A DNA stretch of 13,454 bases from an uncultured Collinsella sp. (GTDB lineage Bacteria; Actinomycetota; Coriobacteriia; Coriobacteriales; Coriobacteriaceae), in NCBI GenBank assembly GCA_902470915.1, contig CABRIB010000057.1:1-13454 (forward strand), written 5' to 3'. Under the pieces are notes generated by a model. That model was not told the DNA's origin and made no database searches. It saw only the letters and a list, made by a program, of their open reading frames with translations. Shown piece by piece: positions 1-6,564 of the stretch. The translations under genes were made by a program, and so were the position numbers. Every line of letters begins with the position of its first letter. Position 1 is the first letter of the stretch.

Positions 1-42
1 AGGAGTCCGTCTCGTGGGCTCGGAGATGTGTATAAGAGACAG
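1..42. other. Untrimmed Illumina Nextera i7-side adapter (artefact)
   Basis: Positions 1-8 (AGGAGTCC) match the adapter-strand form of Nextera i7 index N705. Positions 9-23 (GTCTCGTGGGCTCGG) are the Nextera read-2 adapter. Positions 24-42 (AGATGTGTATAAGAGACAG) are the 19-bp Tn5 mosaic end used in tagmentation. This is library-preparation sequence, not genome; genomic DNA starts at 43. It is the exact reverse complement of 13408-13449. Confidence 0.97.
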
Positions 43-114
43 TTATTAATGACGTCGACAGGCGGGGTGGTTCCCCGCGTACGTGCCATCTGAGTAACCG
101 AGGGGAGGGCGCAC
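43..114 (+). promoter_or_regulatory. Truncated mraZ leader with a short GC hairpin
   Basis: These 72 bases are all that remains of the region upstream of mraZ. A perfect 6-bp inverted repeat lies at 62-67 (GCGGGG) and 73-78 (CCCCGC) with a 5-nt loop. No T-run follows, so it does not look like an intrinsic terminator. TATTAAT at 44-50 resembles a -10 element, but its -35 would lie beyond the contig edge. I see no TGGG-type repeats of the kind MraZ binds in other bacteria, so any MraZ operator is probably further upstream. Confidence 0.35.
103..109 (+). promoter_or_regulatory. Ribosome binding site of mraZ
   Basis: GGGAGGG lies 5 nt before the ATG at 115 and 11 nt before the second in-frame ATG at 121. 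The spacing favours 115 as the start. Confidence 0.6.
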
Positions 115-549
115 ATGGGAATGACTGGTGCATACGAGCGCAATCTCGATGCAAAAGGTCGTCTGTCCCTGCCTGCACCCCTTCGCGAGGAGCTTGGAGA
201 GCACGTTCGCGTGTTCAAAGCCCTGGATGTCGATGCTCTGTACGTGTTCTCTGCCGAGGCCTTCGATAAGTGGGTCGAAGGACTCTTCGCGGGTCGTGAG
301 GGCCACGAGGGTTTTAACCCGCGTGACATTAATGACCAGAAGCTCATGAGGGCGATCAACAAGCGCACCACGTCGATGGATGTGGACAGTGCCGGTCGTA
401 TCGGTCTTTCCGAGTCTCTCCGCAAGCAGGCGAACCTCGACCGCGAGGTCACGGTTGTGGGCAACTACGACCACCTTGAGGTTTGGGATCGCGCCGCGGC
501 CGATGAGGACGATGACGACGAGGCCCTGCTGGACCTCTTCTTCTCGTAA
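115..549 (+). CDS. mraZ: MraZ, dcw cluster transcriptional regulator
   Basis: The 144-residue protein has the usual MraZ length of about 140-150. MraZ is a ring-forming DNA-binding protein of the AbrB/SpoVT swapped-hairpin type that binds repeats upstream of its own gene and controls the dcw operon. The two family half-motifs are visible: YERNLDAKGRLSLP (residues 7-20, DAKGR at 12-16) and DSAGRIGLSESLRK (91-104, DSAGR at 91-95). The C-terminus is strikingly acidic (DEDDDDEALLDLF, 130-142). The start at 115 is supported by GGGAGGG at 103-109; an in-frame ATG at 121 is the alternative and would shorten the protein by two residues. It is the first gene of the cluster, 20 bp before rsmH, as in most bacteria. 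The leader is cut by the contig end, so autoregulatory sites cannot be assessed. Confidence 0.96.
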   Translation: MGMTGAYERNLDAKGRLSLPAPLREELGEHVRVFKALDVDALYVFSAEAFDKWVEGLFAGREGHEGFNPRDINDQKLMRAINKRTTSMDVDSAGRIGLSESLRKQANLDREVTVVGNYDHLEVWDRAAADEDDDDEALLDLFFS

Positions 550-569
550 GGGCAAGGCACGAGTAACGG

Positions 570-1535
570 ATGGAGCGTGGGATCTTGACACAAGAATATC
601 GGCATGAACCTGTCATGCTTGGCGAAGTGCTTGAGTCGCTGCAGCTCAAGAACGGCTCCGTTGTCTGCGATTGCACCCTTGGCGGTGCCGGTCATTCGGT
701 AAAGATGGCCGCGCAGGTGGGGGAGACGGGCCTTTTGCTCGGCGTCGATCAGGACGACATGGCCCTCGAGGCTGCTGGCGCCCGTCTGGACCGCGAGGTT
801 CCCGGCGTCCCGCATCAGCTGCTGAAGGGCAACTTCGGCGACTTGGACGAGCTGCTTTGCTCGGCCGAGGTGCCCGGGGTCGATGGCTTCCTGTTTGACT
901 TGGGCGTTTCGTCACCGCAACTCGATATTCCTGGCAGGGGCTTTTCGTATAACGAGGATGCCCCATTGGACATGCGGATGGATCCGGGTAATAACACCTT
1001 AAACGCAGCTGAGGTCATCAACACCTATAACGAACACGACCTCGCCCGGATTCTACGCGTCTACGGCGAAGAGAAGTTCGCCTCGCAGATCGCGCGCGAG
1101 ATTGTGCGCCGCCGCGAGCAAGAACCGATCGAAACCACCGGCCAATTTGTCGAGATCATCAAGGCGGGTATCCCGGCTGCCGCTCGTCGGCATGGCGGAC
1201 ACCCGGCCAAGAAAAGTTTCCAGGCCATTCGCATCGAGGTCAATCACGAGCTCGATGTGCTCGAACGAGGGCTTGATGCCGCCACCAGGTGGCTCAACCC
1301 GGGCGGACGTATCTGCGTCATCTCGTATCACTCGCTCGAGGACCGTATCGTAAAGAACCACTTTAAGGAGATGAGCCAGGGGTGCACGTGTCCGCCGGAG
1401 ATTCCGGTGTGCGTGTGCGGCAACGTGCCGATACTCAAGGTCATCACCCGCAAACCCTTGGTTGCCCAGCCTGATGAGGTTGAGCGCAACCCTCGGGCGA
1501 GATCAGCCAAAATCCGCGTGGCGCAGCGTCTGTAG
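570..1535 (+). CDS. rsmH: RsmH, 16S rRNA (cytosine(1402)-N(4))-methyltransferase
   Basis: This is the SAM-dependent enzyme (formerly MraW) that methylates N4 of C1402 in the 16S rRNA decoding centre, acting on the 30S subunit in the cytoplasm. At 321 residues it is full length. Visible motifs are the SAM loop GGAGHS (38-43), DLGVSSPQLD (110-119), FSYNEDAPLDMRMD (125-138), HPAKKSFQAIRIEVNHEL (211-228), SYHSLEDRIVK (252-262) and the C-terminal NPRARSAKIRV (308-318). A Cys cluster (C272, C274, C281, C283) is typical of Gram-positive members. The start is uncertain. ATG 570 has only a weak AAGG at 554-557, 12 nt away. TTG 585 has GGAG at 572-575 with 9-nt spacing and would give MTQEYRHEPVML, a natural family N-terminus of 316 residues in total. 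Function is not in doubt. It lies between mraZ and ftsL as usual. Confidence 0.97.
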   Translation: MERGILTQEYRHEPVMLGEVLESLQLKNGSVVCDCTLGGAGHSVKMAAQVGETGLLLGVDQDDMALEAAGARLDREVPGVPHQLLKGNFGDLDELLCSAEVPGVDGFLFDLGVSSPQLDIPGRGFSYNEDAPLDMRMDPGNNTLNAAEVINTYNEHDLARILRVYGEEKFASQIAREIVRRREQEPIETTGQFVEIIKAGIPAAARRHGGHPAKKSFQAIRIEVNHELDVLERGLDAATRWLNPGGRICVISYHSLEDRIVKNHFKEMSQGCTCPPEIPVCVCGNVPILKVITRKPLVAQPDEVERNPRARSAKIRVAQRL

Positions 1536-1610
1536 GCGCGACCGCGCGATATTGGACCTCCCGCTCGCACCATAAACGAAGCTTAAACACACTACCAACG
1601 TACTCGGGAT

Positions 1611-1616
1611 GGGAGG
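1611..1616 (+). promoter_or_regulatory. Ribosome binding site of the ftsL-like gene
   Basis: GGGAGG lies 9 nt before the ATG at 1626. It supports the long N-terminal tail being translated, rather than a start at the later in-frame ATGs (residues 14 and 17). Confidence 0.55.
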
Positions 1617-1625
1617 CGGCATATC

Positions 1626-2096
1626 ATGGGCTACAACACTTCAAGCGCAGCACTCGCCTATGATATGAACGCCATGCCCGCCTATCGTGAGACGCCGCAG
1701 GCCCCCGTTGCTCCCCGTGAGCAGCGCGCGCCGCGCTTTGATGTCTACACGGGCGCGGGCCGTCAGGCAAACCAGGCGGTAAGCCCGGTTTTCATGAGCG
1801 TTCTTAAAACGTTTTGCATCATTGCGGCTATCTTCATGACGATCGGCGTCGCCCGCGTGGCGCTCGCCGGCGTTACGGCCCAGGTGCTCAACAGCAACGC
1901 CGAGCTTACCAGCACGCTCGAAAAGGCGACCGATGAGAGCTCCGACCTGGAGGTCATGCATTCGGTCTATGGCGCCGACACGCGTATTCGCGACCTTGCG
2001 GGCGCTTATGGCATGGTGGAGCCCAGCGAGAGCGTTACACTTGACTTTTCGCAGGATGCAGCCGCGGGCGCCAACGCGACCGCGACCGCTCAGTAG
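1626..2096 (+). CDS. ftsL: FtsL-like bitopic cell division protein
   Basis: The call rests on topology and position, not on strong sequence identity. The 156-residue protein has a cytoplasmic N-terminal tail of about 55 residues rich in Ala, Pro and Arg. One hydrophobic segment follows (about 56-82, including CIIAAIFMTIGVARVALAGV). Then comes a short polar stretch with coiled-coil character (84-115) and RIRDLAGAYGMVEP (120-133), which resembles the GM..P ending of FtsL/DivIC proteins. FtsL forms a periplasmic coiled coil with FtsB/DivIC, binds FtsQ, and activates FtsW-FtsI at the septum. Its place between rsmH and the class B PBP is the standard ftsL position. A 90-bp gap separates it from rsmH and 17 bp from the PBP. 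The low-complexity Ala/Thr end (145-156) is unusual. Homology tools may label it hypothetical or septum formation initiator. Confidence 0.75.
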   Translation: MGYNTSSAALAYDMNAMPAYRETPQAPVAPREQRAPRFDVYTGAGRQANQAVSPVFMSVLKTFCIIAAIFMTIGVARVALAGVTAQVLNSNAELTSTLEKATDESSDLEVMHSVYGADTRIRDLAGAYGMVEPSESVTLDFSQDAAAGANATATAQ

Positions 2097-2113
2097 CAAG
2101 ACGGTAGCTGAGT

Positions 2114-3979
2114 ATGACAAATGACTATCGCCGCGGTTCCGATGGGGGCCGCGGTTCTGGACGTCCCTCGTCGCGGGGACGTTCTGGTTATCAAGGAACG
2201 GGTCGGCAATCTTACAACGCCGGGCAGTCCCGTGGCAACGACCCGGCGTCGCGACTTCGCGGCTCGGGCGGCCCTCAAGTGCATAACACCAGGTCGCGCA
2301 AGAGTTCGTCGACCGAATGGCTCACGGGCACGCCTCTGCCTCGCCGCAAAGCCGTCATGGGCTTCATTGGGCTTGGCTTGGGCTTGGGCGTCTTTCGCCT
2401 TGCCGACTATCAAATTGTCGAAGCCGATAAACTGCGCGAGCGTGCCGATGCGCGCCGCCTGCTTGCGCAGACCCTCTATGCCAAACGTGGCACCATCTAC
2501 GACCGCAACGGTAACGTGCTGGCGTCGTCGGTCGAATGTCGCAACATCGCCGTGAACCCCCAGCTTGTCGAGGATGTTGACAAGACGGTGTCGGCGCTGG
2601 TCAAGGCAACTGGAATCGATAAAAAGACCTGCCGCAAGCTCGTTGAGTCCGATGGAACCTGGGTGTATATCAAGCGCCAGGTGGACGAAGACGACGCTGC
2701 GGCGCTGGAGAAGAAGAACCTGCCCGGCGTGCTTTTTGAGCAGGCCATGAAGCGCGTATATCCATACGGCAATCTGGCATCGCAGGTGCTGGGTGTAGTG
2801 AATGTAGACAACGACGGCTTGACGGGTCTCGAAAAGCAATACAACAAGCTTCTGACCGGCACGAACGGTTCTCTCGTACGCGAGCGCGCGAGGGACGGCA
2901 GCTATATCGCGGGCGGTGCCTATAAAAAGGTGGCTGCGGTCGACGGCGTTGATATCGTGACGACGCTCGACGTCAATATCCAGCGTGCGGCCGAGGATGC
3001 CCTGGCAGAGGCTGTCGAGAAGACAAAGGCCAAGAACGGCTCGGCGCTGGTCACCGATCCTACGACAGGCGAGATCTTGGCAGCCTGCTCGTATCCGACT
3101 TACGACCAGACCAATTTGGAAAACGCCAAGACCGAGGATATGAACCTGCGCCTGGTCACCGACGCCTACGAGCCCGGCTCGGTCTTTAAGACGCTCGTGG
3201 CGGGCGCCGGCTTCGACTTGGGTGTCGTGCGGTCGAGTACGTCGTTTGAGGTGCCGGCGAGCATCAAGGTGGGCGACGATACCGTCACCGATGCCGACAA
3301 GCGCGACTATGCCATGACCATGGATGTGCGCGAGATGATGCGCCGTTCGTCCAACGTAGGCTTTGTCCTGGTGGGGCGCAAGATCGGTGCCGACGACTTT
3401 GCCGCCTATGTGGACAAGTGGGGCATCGGTCACAGCTCTGGTGTCGATTTTCCGGGCGAGAGCCTGGGCATCGTCAAGGAGCGTGACCAGTATGACGGCG
3501 CCACGCTGGGCTCGATGAGCTTTGGACAGGCGCTGTCTGTCTCGCCGATTGAGATCGCACGTGCCGTGGGCGGCATCGCCAACGGCGGCGTGATGATGAC
3601 CCCGCACTTCTATAAGTCCAGCAAAGGCGACGAGAAGGACTGGGGCGAAGGCGAGCGCGCGATTTCGGAGGACGCCGCATCCCAGGTGACATCGTGCATG
3701 CAGACGGTCGTGTCGGAGGGAACGGGCGTTGGCGGCGCGGTTGACGGCTATGACGTGGCGGGTAAGACCGGTACGGCCGAACGTGCCGACGAGAACGGCG
3801 GCTACCTCAAGGAGAACTACATGTCGTCCTTTATGGGCTTTGCACCGGCACAATCGCCCAAGGTGCTGTGCTATATCACGCTCGACGGAACGCCGAGCGG
3901 CTCAGATGCCGCTGCGGTGCCGTTCCAGTCCATTATGGCCAACGCGCTCGACGTGCTGGGTATCCCGCACACGAAGTAG
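2114..3979 (+). CDS. ftsI: Class B penicillin-binding protein, FtsI/PBP3-type septal transpeptidase
   Basis: This is a membrane-anchored D,D-transpeptidase that crosslinks septal peptidoglycan as the partner of FtsW. Its 621 residues comprise a cytoplasmic tail (1-78) rich in Arg, Gly and Ser, one membrane anchor (about 79-98), a PBP dimerisation domain opening with KRGTIYDRNGNVLASS (124-139), and a transpeptidase domain. Catalytic motifs are complete: SVFK (S356 nucleophile, K359), SSN (412-414) and KTG (551-553). There is no PASTA domain; the protein ends soon after the transpeptidase fold. The start at 2114 has only a weak Shine-Dalgarno sequence, so the exact N-terminus is less certain than the rest. 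The SpoVD/PBP2b families share this architecture, but the dcw position favours the division enzyme. In many bacteria murE follows directly; here it does not. Confidence 0.95.
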   Translation: MTNDYRRGSDGGRGSGRPSSRGRSGYQGTGRQSYNAGQSRGNDPASRLRGSGGPQVHNTRSRKSSSTEWLTGTPLPRRKAVMGFIGLGLGLGVFRLADYQIVEADKLRERADARRLLAQTLYAKRGTIYDRNGNVLASSVECRNIAVNPQLVEDVDKTVSALVKATGIDKKTCRKLVESDGTWVYIKRQVDEDDAAALEKKNLPGVLFEQAMKRVYPYGNLASQVLGVVNVDNDGLTGLEKQYNKLLTGTNGSLVRERARDGSYIAGGAYKKVAAVDGVDIVTTLDVNIQRAAEDALAEAVEKTKAKNGSALVTDPTTGEILAACSYPTYDQTNLENAKTEDMNLRLVTDAYEPGSVFKTLVAGAGFDLGVVRSSTSFEVPASIKVGDDTVTDADKRDYAMTMDVREMMRRSSNVGFVLVGRKIGADDFAAYVDKWGIGHSSGVDFPGESLGIVKERDQYDGATLGSMSFGQALSVSPIEIARAVGGIANGGVMMTPHFYKSSKGDEKDWGEGERAISEDAASQVTSCMQTVVSEGTGVGGAVDGYDVAGKTGTAERADENGGYLKENYMSSFMGFAPAQSPKVLCYITLDGTPSGSDAAAVPFQSIMANALDVLGIPHTK

Positions 3980-4107
3980 GGGGTTACAATCTTTGGGGCG
4001 TGGTTTGTTGTCCCATATGAGGGGTGTTCACATGCCCTGCACCACGCATGCGCGGCGCTGGGATACAATACGCCGATAGCATTATTTAGGTTTACAGGGG
4101 AGCTGCA
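3980..4107 (+). promoter_or_regulatory. ftsI-murF intergenic region with a candidate murF promoter
   Basis: This is the longest gap in the cluster (128 bp). TACAAT at 4064-4069 matches five of six bases of the sigma-70 -10 consensus and lies about 39 bp before murF. I see no convincing -35 at 16-18 bp. Just upstream is the palindrome CGCATGCG (4045-4052). The repeat GCGTGGT (3998-4004) is inverted as ACCACGC (4041-4047) across 36 nt. A second TACAAT lies at 3985-3990. AGGGGAG at 4096-4102 is a good ribosome binding site, 5 nt before the murF ATG. Promoter and operator roles are inference. Confidence 0.35.
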
Positions 4108-5532
4108 ATGATAGAGATCGCCGTCAACAACCTCGCGGCCGCAACAGGGGCCCGAACCGTGACGGGAGAAGTCGATCGGGTATGCCGCGGGTGCGTTATC
4201 GACTCGCGCCAGGTCGAGGAAGGGACGATTTTCGTCGCCTTTCCCGGTGAAAACGTCGACGGCAATGATTTTGCTTCCCGTGCCGTCCAGTCGGGTGCCG
4301 GCGCCGTCGTGATGACGCGTGAGCCCGAGGCCGAGCTGGTCTCGCTGGCGCAGGACAAGGGCTGTGCCATCTTGCTGACCGATGATCCCGAGGAGTTTCT
4401 GCTGCGTTTGGCGCACGTGTATCGCCTGGAGCTTGGCTGCCTGGTCGTTGGCATTACCGGTTCCATCGGCAAGACGACGACCAAGGACGTTCTCGCCGCT
4501 GTGCTCGCCAAGCGCTATCGTGTCTGGGCCACCAAGGGCAATTTCAATAACCTGATCGGCATGCCGCTCACGGTGCTTTCCGCTCCGGCCGATACCGAGG
4601 TCCTGGTGCTCGAGATGGGCATGAACCATTTCCACGAGATCGAGCGCCTGTCCCAGTCCGCCAATCCCAACCTTGCCATCGTGAGCAAGATCGGCACCTC
4701 TCATATCGGCATTTTGGGCAGCCGCGAGAACATCGCCCGCGCTAAAGCCGAGATTGTCCAGGGCATGTGCGCCGCCGGCGACTATTTGCCGCTGCTGGTT
4801 TTGGGCGGCGAGGACGATTTTACGCCGTTCATTCGCGATACGTTCGCCCAGCCTGCTGGTATCGACGTGATGCTGGCCGGTGTCTCTGACGATGATGAGG
4901 TCCGCGCCCGCGACGTTCGCGTTGATGACGAGGGCCGTCCGGTCTTTACGCTCGATTTTGGTCAGGGCGAGACAATCGATACCATGCTTGCCATCCCCGG
5001 CGTGCAGTCCGTTCCTAATGCCGTTAAGGCCGCCGCGGTTGCCTATCGCCTGGGCGTGACGCCCGAGCAGATCGATGCTGCCTTTAGGGGCCTCACGATC
5101 ACCGGGCACCGCCAGGAGATCAAGCGCGCCAAGAGCGGTGCACGCATCATCGACGATTCCTATAACGCCAGCGCCGAATCGATGGCAGCCGGCCTCGATC
5201 TGCTGTGCTCGCTTTCGTGCACGGGGTCTCGCATGGCGATCCTGGGCGAGATGGGCGAGATGGGCGATGAGGCTCCTCGCATGCATGAGCTCGTGGGCGC
5301 CTATGCCGCCGCCAAGAAGCTCGACATGCTGGCGTGCGTGGGTGGTGAGCTGGCCCAGCTTATGGCCGATGCCGCGCGCATGATGGGCATGGACGAGGAC
5401 CGCATCCAGGTGTTCTCCGATTATCAGCAGGTGCTCGACCGCATGGGCGGCGCGCTTGAAAAACATGATGTTGTACTGGTCAAGGGTTCCCGCTTTGTTG
5501 AGCTCGACCGCTTTGTGGAAGGTGTGTGCTAG
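4108..5532 (+). CDS. murF: MurF, UDP-MurNAc-tripeptide:D-alanyl-D-alanine ligase
   Basis: This is the cytoplasmic ATP-dependent ligase that adds D-Ala-D-Ala to UDP-MurNAc-tripeptide, the last soluble precursor step. The 474 residues show all three Mur ligase domains. The N-terminal UDP-binding domain has IDSRQVEEGTIFVAFPGE (31-48). The ATPase domain has the P-loop GITGSIGKTTTK (115-126), the MurF-type GNFNNLIGMPLTVL (144-157) and EMGMNHFHEI (169-178). The C-terminal domain has IDDSYNASAESM (348-359) and VKGSR (458-462). The GNFNN and DSYNAS motifs favour MurF over MurE. The start ATG 4108 has AGGGGAG 5 nt upstream. Three bases separate its stop from mraY. MurE, which supplies its substrate, is not in the window. 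Confidence 0.96.
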   Translation: MIEIAVNNLAAATGARTVTGEVDRVCRGCVIDSRQVEEGTIFVAFPGENVDGNDFASRAVQSGAGAVVMTREPEAELVSLAQDKGCAILLTDDPEEFLLRLAHVYRLELGCLVVGITGSIGKTTTKDVLAAVLAKRYRVWATKGNFNNLIGMPLTVLSAPADTEVLVLEMGMNHFHEIERLSQSANPNLAIVSKIGTSHIGILGSRENIARAKAEIVQGMCAAGDYLPLLVLGGEDDFTPFIRDTFAQPAGIDVMLAGVSDDDEVRARDVRVDDEGRPVFTLDFGQGETIDTMLAIPGVQSVPNAVKAAAVAYRLGVTPEQIDAAFRGLTITGHRQEIKRAKSGARIIDDSYNASAESMAAGLDLLCSLSCTGSRMAILGEMGEMGDEAPRMHELVGAYAAAKKLDMLACVGGELAQLMADAARMMGMDEDRIQVFSDYQQVLDRMGGALEKHDVVLVKGSRFVELDRFVEGVC

Positions 5533-5535
5533 CCC

Positions 5536-6555
5536 ATGTTCGGCAATCCCTCGTATCCAACGTATCAGGCTTTTTTGGGGCTTGGCATCGCCGCAGCCAT
5601 TGCGCTGCTGCTCATGCCGTGGTGGATCAAGCTGCTCAAGGTCGAGGGTATCGGCCAGCAGGTTCGTGCCGACGGCCCCAAGCGTCATTTGGTTAAGCAG
5701 GGAACGCCCACCATGGGTGGCGTTGTCATCCTCGTCGCGATCTCGCTGACCTGCCTGCTGATGGGCAAGCTCACCACCGAGCTCGTACTCGTGCTGCTCG
5801 CCACGCTGGCGACCGGCGTGCTGGGCCTGATCGACGACCTGACCTCCGTTACGCATGGGCGCTCGCTCGGTCTGACGCCCCATGCCAAGATGATCGGCCT
5901 AACCATTATCTGTGTCACCTTTACGGTACTTGCCGTCAACTGGTGCGGTGTCGCCCCCGAGATTCGTTTTCCCGGTGGGTTGACGATCGACCTTGGCGTG
6001 CTTTCGACCACCATCTGCGGCTATTCGTTCCCGTGGCTCTATATTGTCTTTTGCTGGCTGATGATTGCCGGTCTTTCTAATGCCGTGAACCTGACCGATG
6101 GCCTTGACGGTCTTGCTGGCGGCACCTCCATGATCGCCATGCTCGCCATGGCTGCCATGGCGTTTTTGCACGGAGACGTGAACCTGTCCATCTTCTGCAC
6201 CGCGTGTGCCGGTGCCTGCTTGGGCTTTCTGTGGTTCAACTGCTATCCGGCGAGCATCTTTATGGGTGATACCGGCTCGCTTGCTCTGGGCGCCGCGTTT
6301 GCCTGTACGTCCATCATGACTAACACCGAGGTCGTCTCCCTCATCATCGGCGGCCTGTTTATCGTTGAGACCCTGTCGGTCATGATTCAGGTTGTCTACT
6401 TCCACTTTACGCACAAGCGCGTCTTCCTTATGGCGCCCATCCATCATCATTTCGAAAAGAAGGGTTGGGCCGAGACCAAGGTCGTCATCCGTTTTTGGAT
6501 TATCGCTGCGGCATTTGGTGCCGTTGGCCTTGCTCTGTTCTTCCAGTTGGGATAG
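5536..6555 (+). CDS. mraY: MraY, phospho-MurNAc-pentapeptide transferase
   Basis: This integral membrane enzyme transfers phospho-MurNAc-pentapeptide from UDP to undecaprenyl phosphate to make lipid I. The 339 residues are mostly hydrophobic, consistent with the ten-helix fold. Family motifs are present: KQGTPTMGG (54-62), LIDDLTSV (98-105, with the Asp pair D100/D101), SNAVNLTDGLDGLAGG (181-196), FNCYPASIFMGDTGS (234-248, with D245) and APIHHHFEKKGWAE (300-313, HHH at 303-305). These include the Mg-binding and catalytic acidic residues of the family. The start follows the murF stop by three bases; a purine stretch GGAAGG at 5517-5522 inside murF is the likely, rather distant, ribosome binding site, which suggests translational coupling. 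murD follows after 9 bp. Confidence 0.97.
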   Translation: MFGNPSYPTYQAFLGLGIAAAIALLLMPWWIKLLKVEGIGQQVRADGPKRHLVKQGTPTMGGVVILVAISLTCLLMGKLTTELVLVLLATLATGVLGLIDDLTSVTHGRSLGLTPHAKMIGLTIICVTFTVLAVNWCGVAPEIRFPGGLTIDLGVLSTTICGYSFPWLYIVFCWLMIAGLSNAVNLTDGLDGLAGGTSMIAMLAMAAMAFLHGDVNLSIFCTACAGACLGFLWFNCYPASIFMGDTGSLALGAAFACTSIMTNTEVVSLIIGGLFIVETLSVMIQVVYFHFTHKRVFLMAPIHHHFEKKGWAETKVVIRFWIIAAAFGAVGLALFFQLG

Positions 6556-6564
6556 TGGTCTTTC

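Noticed and set aside
62..78. GC-rich hairpin before mraZ as an intrinsic terminator of an upstream gene.
   Set aside because: There is no T-run after the stem and the loop sits only 36 nt before the mraZ start. It is kept only as a leader hairpin of unknown role.
3980..4107. Possible remnant of a deleted murE.
   Set aside because: No Mur ligase motif is readable in any frame of the 128 bp, and it is too short to judge.
5247..5270. Short tandem repeat GAGATGGGC in murF.
   Set aside because: It encodes the normal LGEMGEMGD region of the Mur ligase C-terminal domain and has only two copies.
2090..5883. Very long minus-strand open frames (587 codons at 2090-3853 and 670 codons at 3871-5883).
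   Set aside because: They lie antisense to ftsI, murF and mraY, all with intact family motifs. Their translations are low in recognisable domains and rich in His, Arg and Ala, as expected from reading GC-rich codons backwards.
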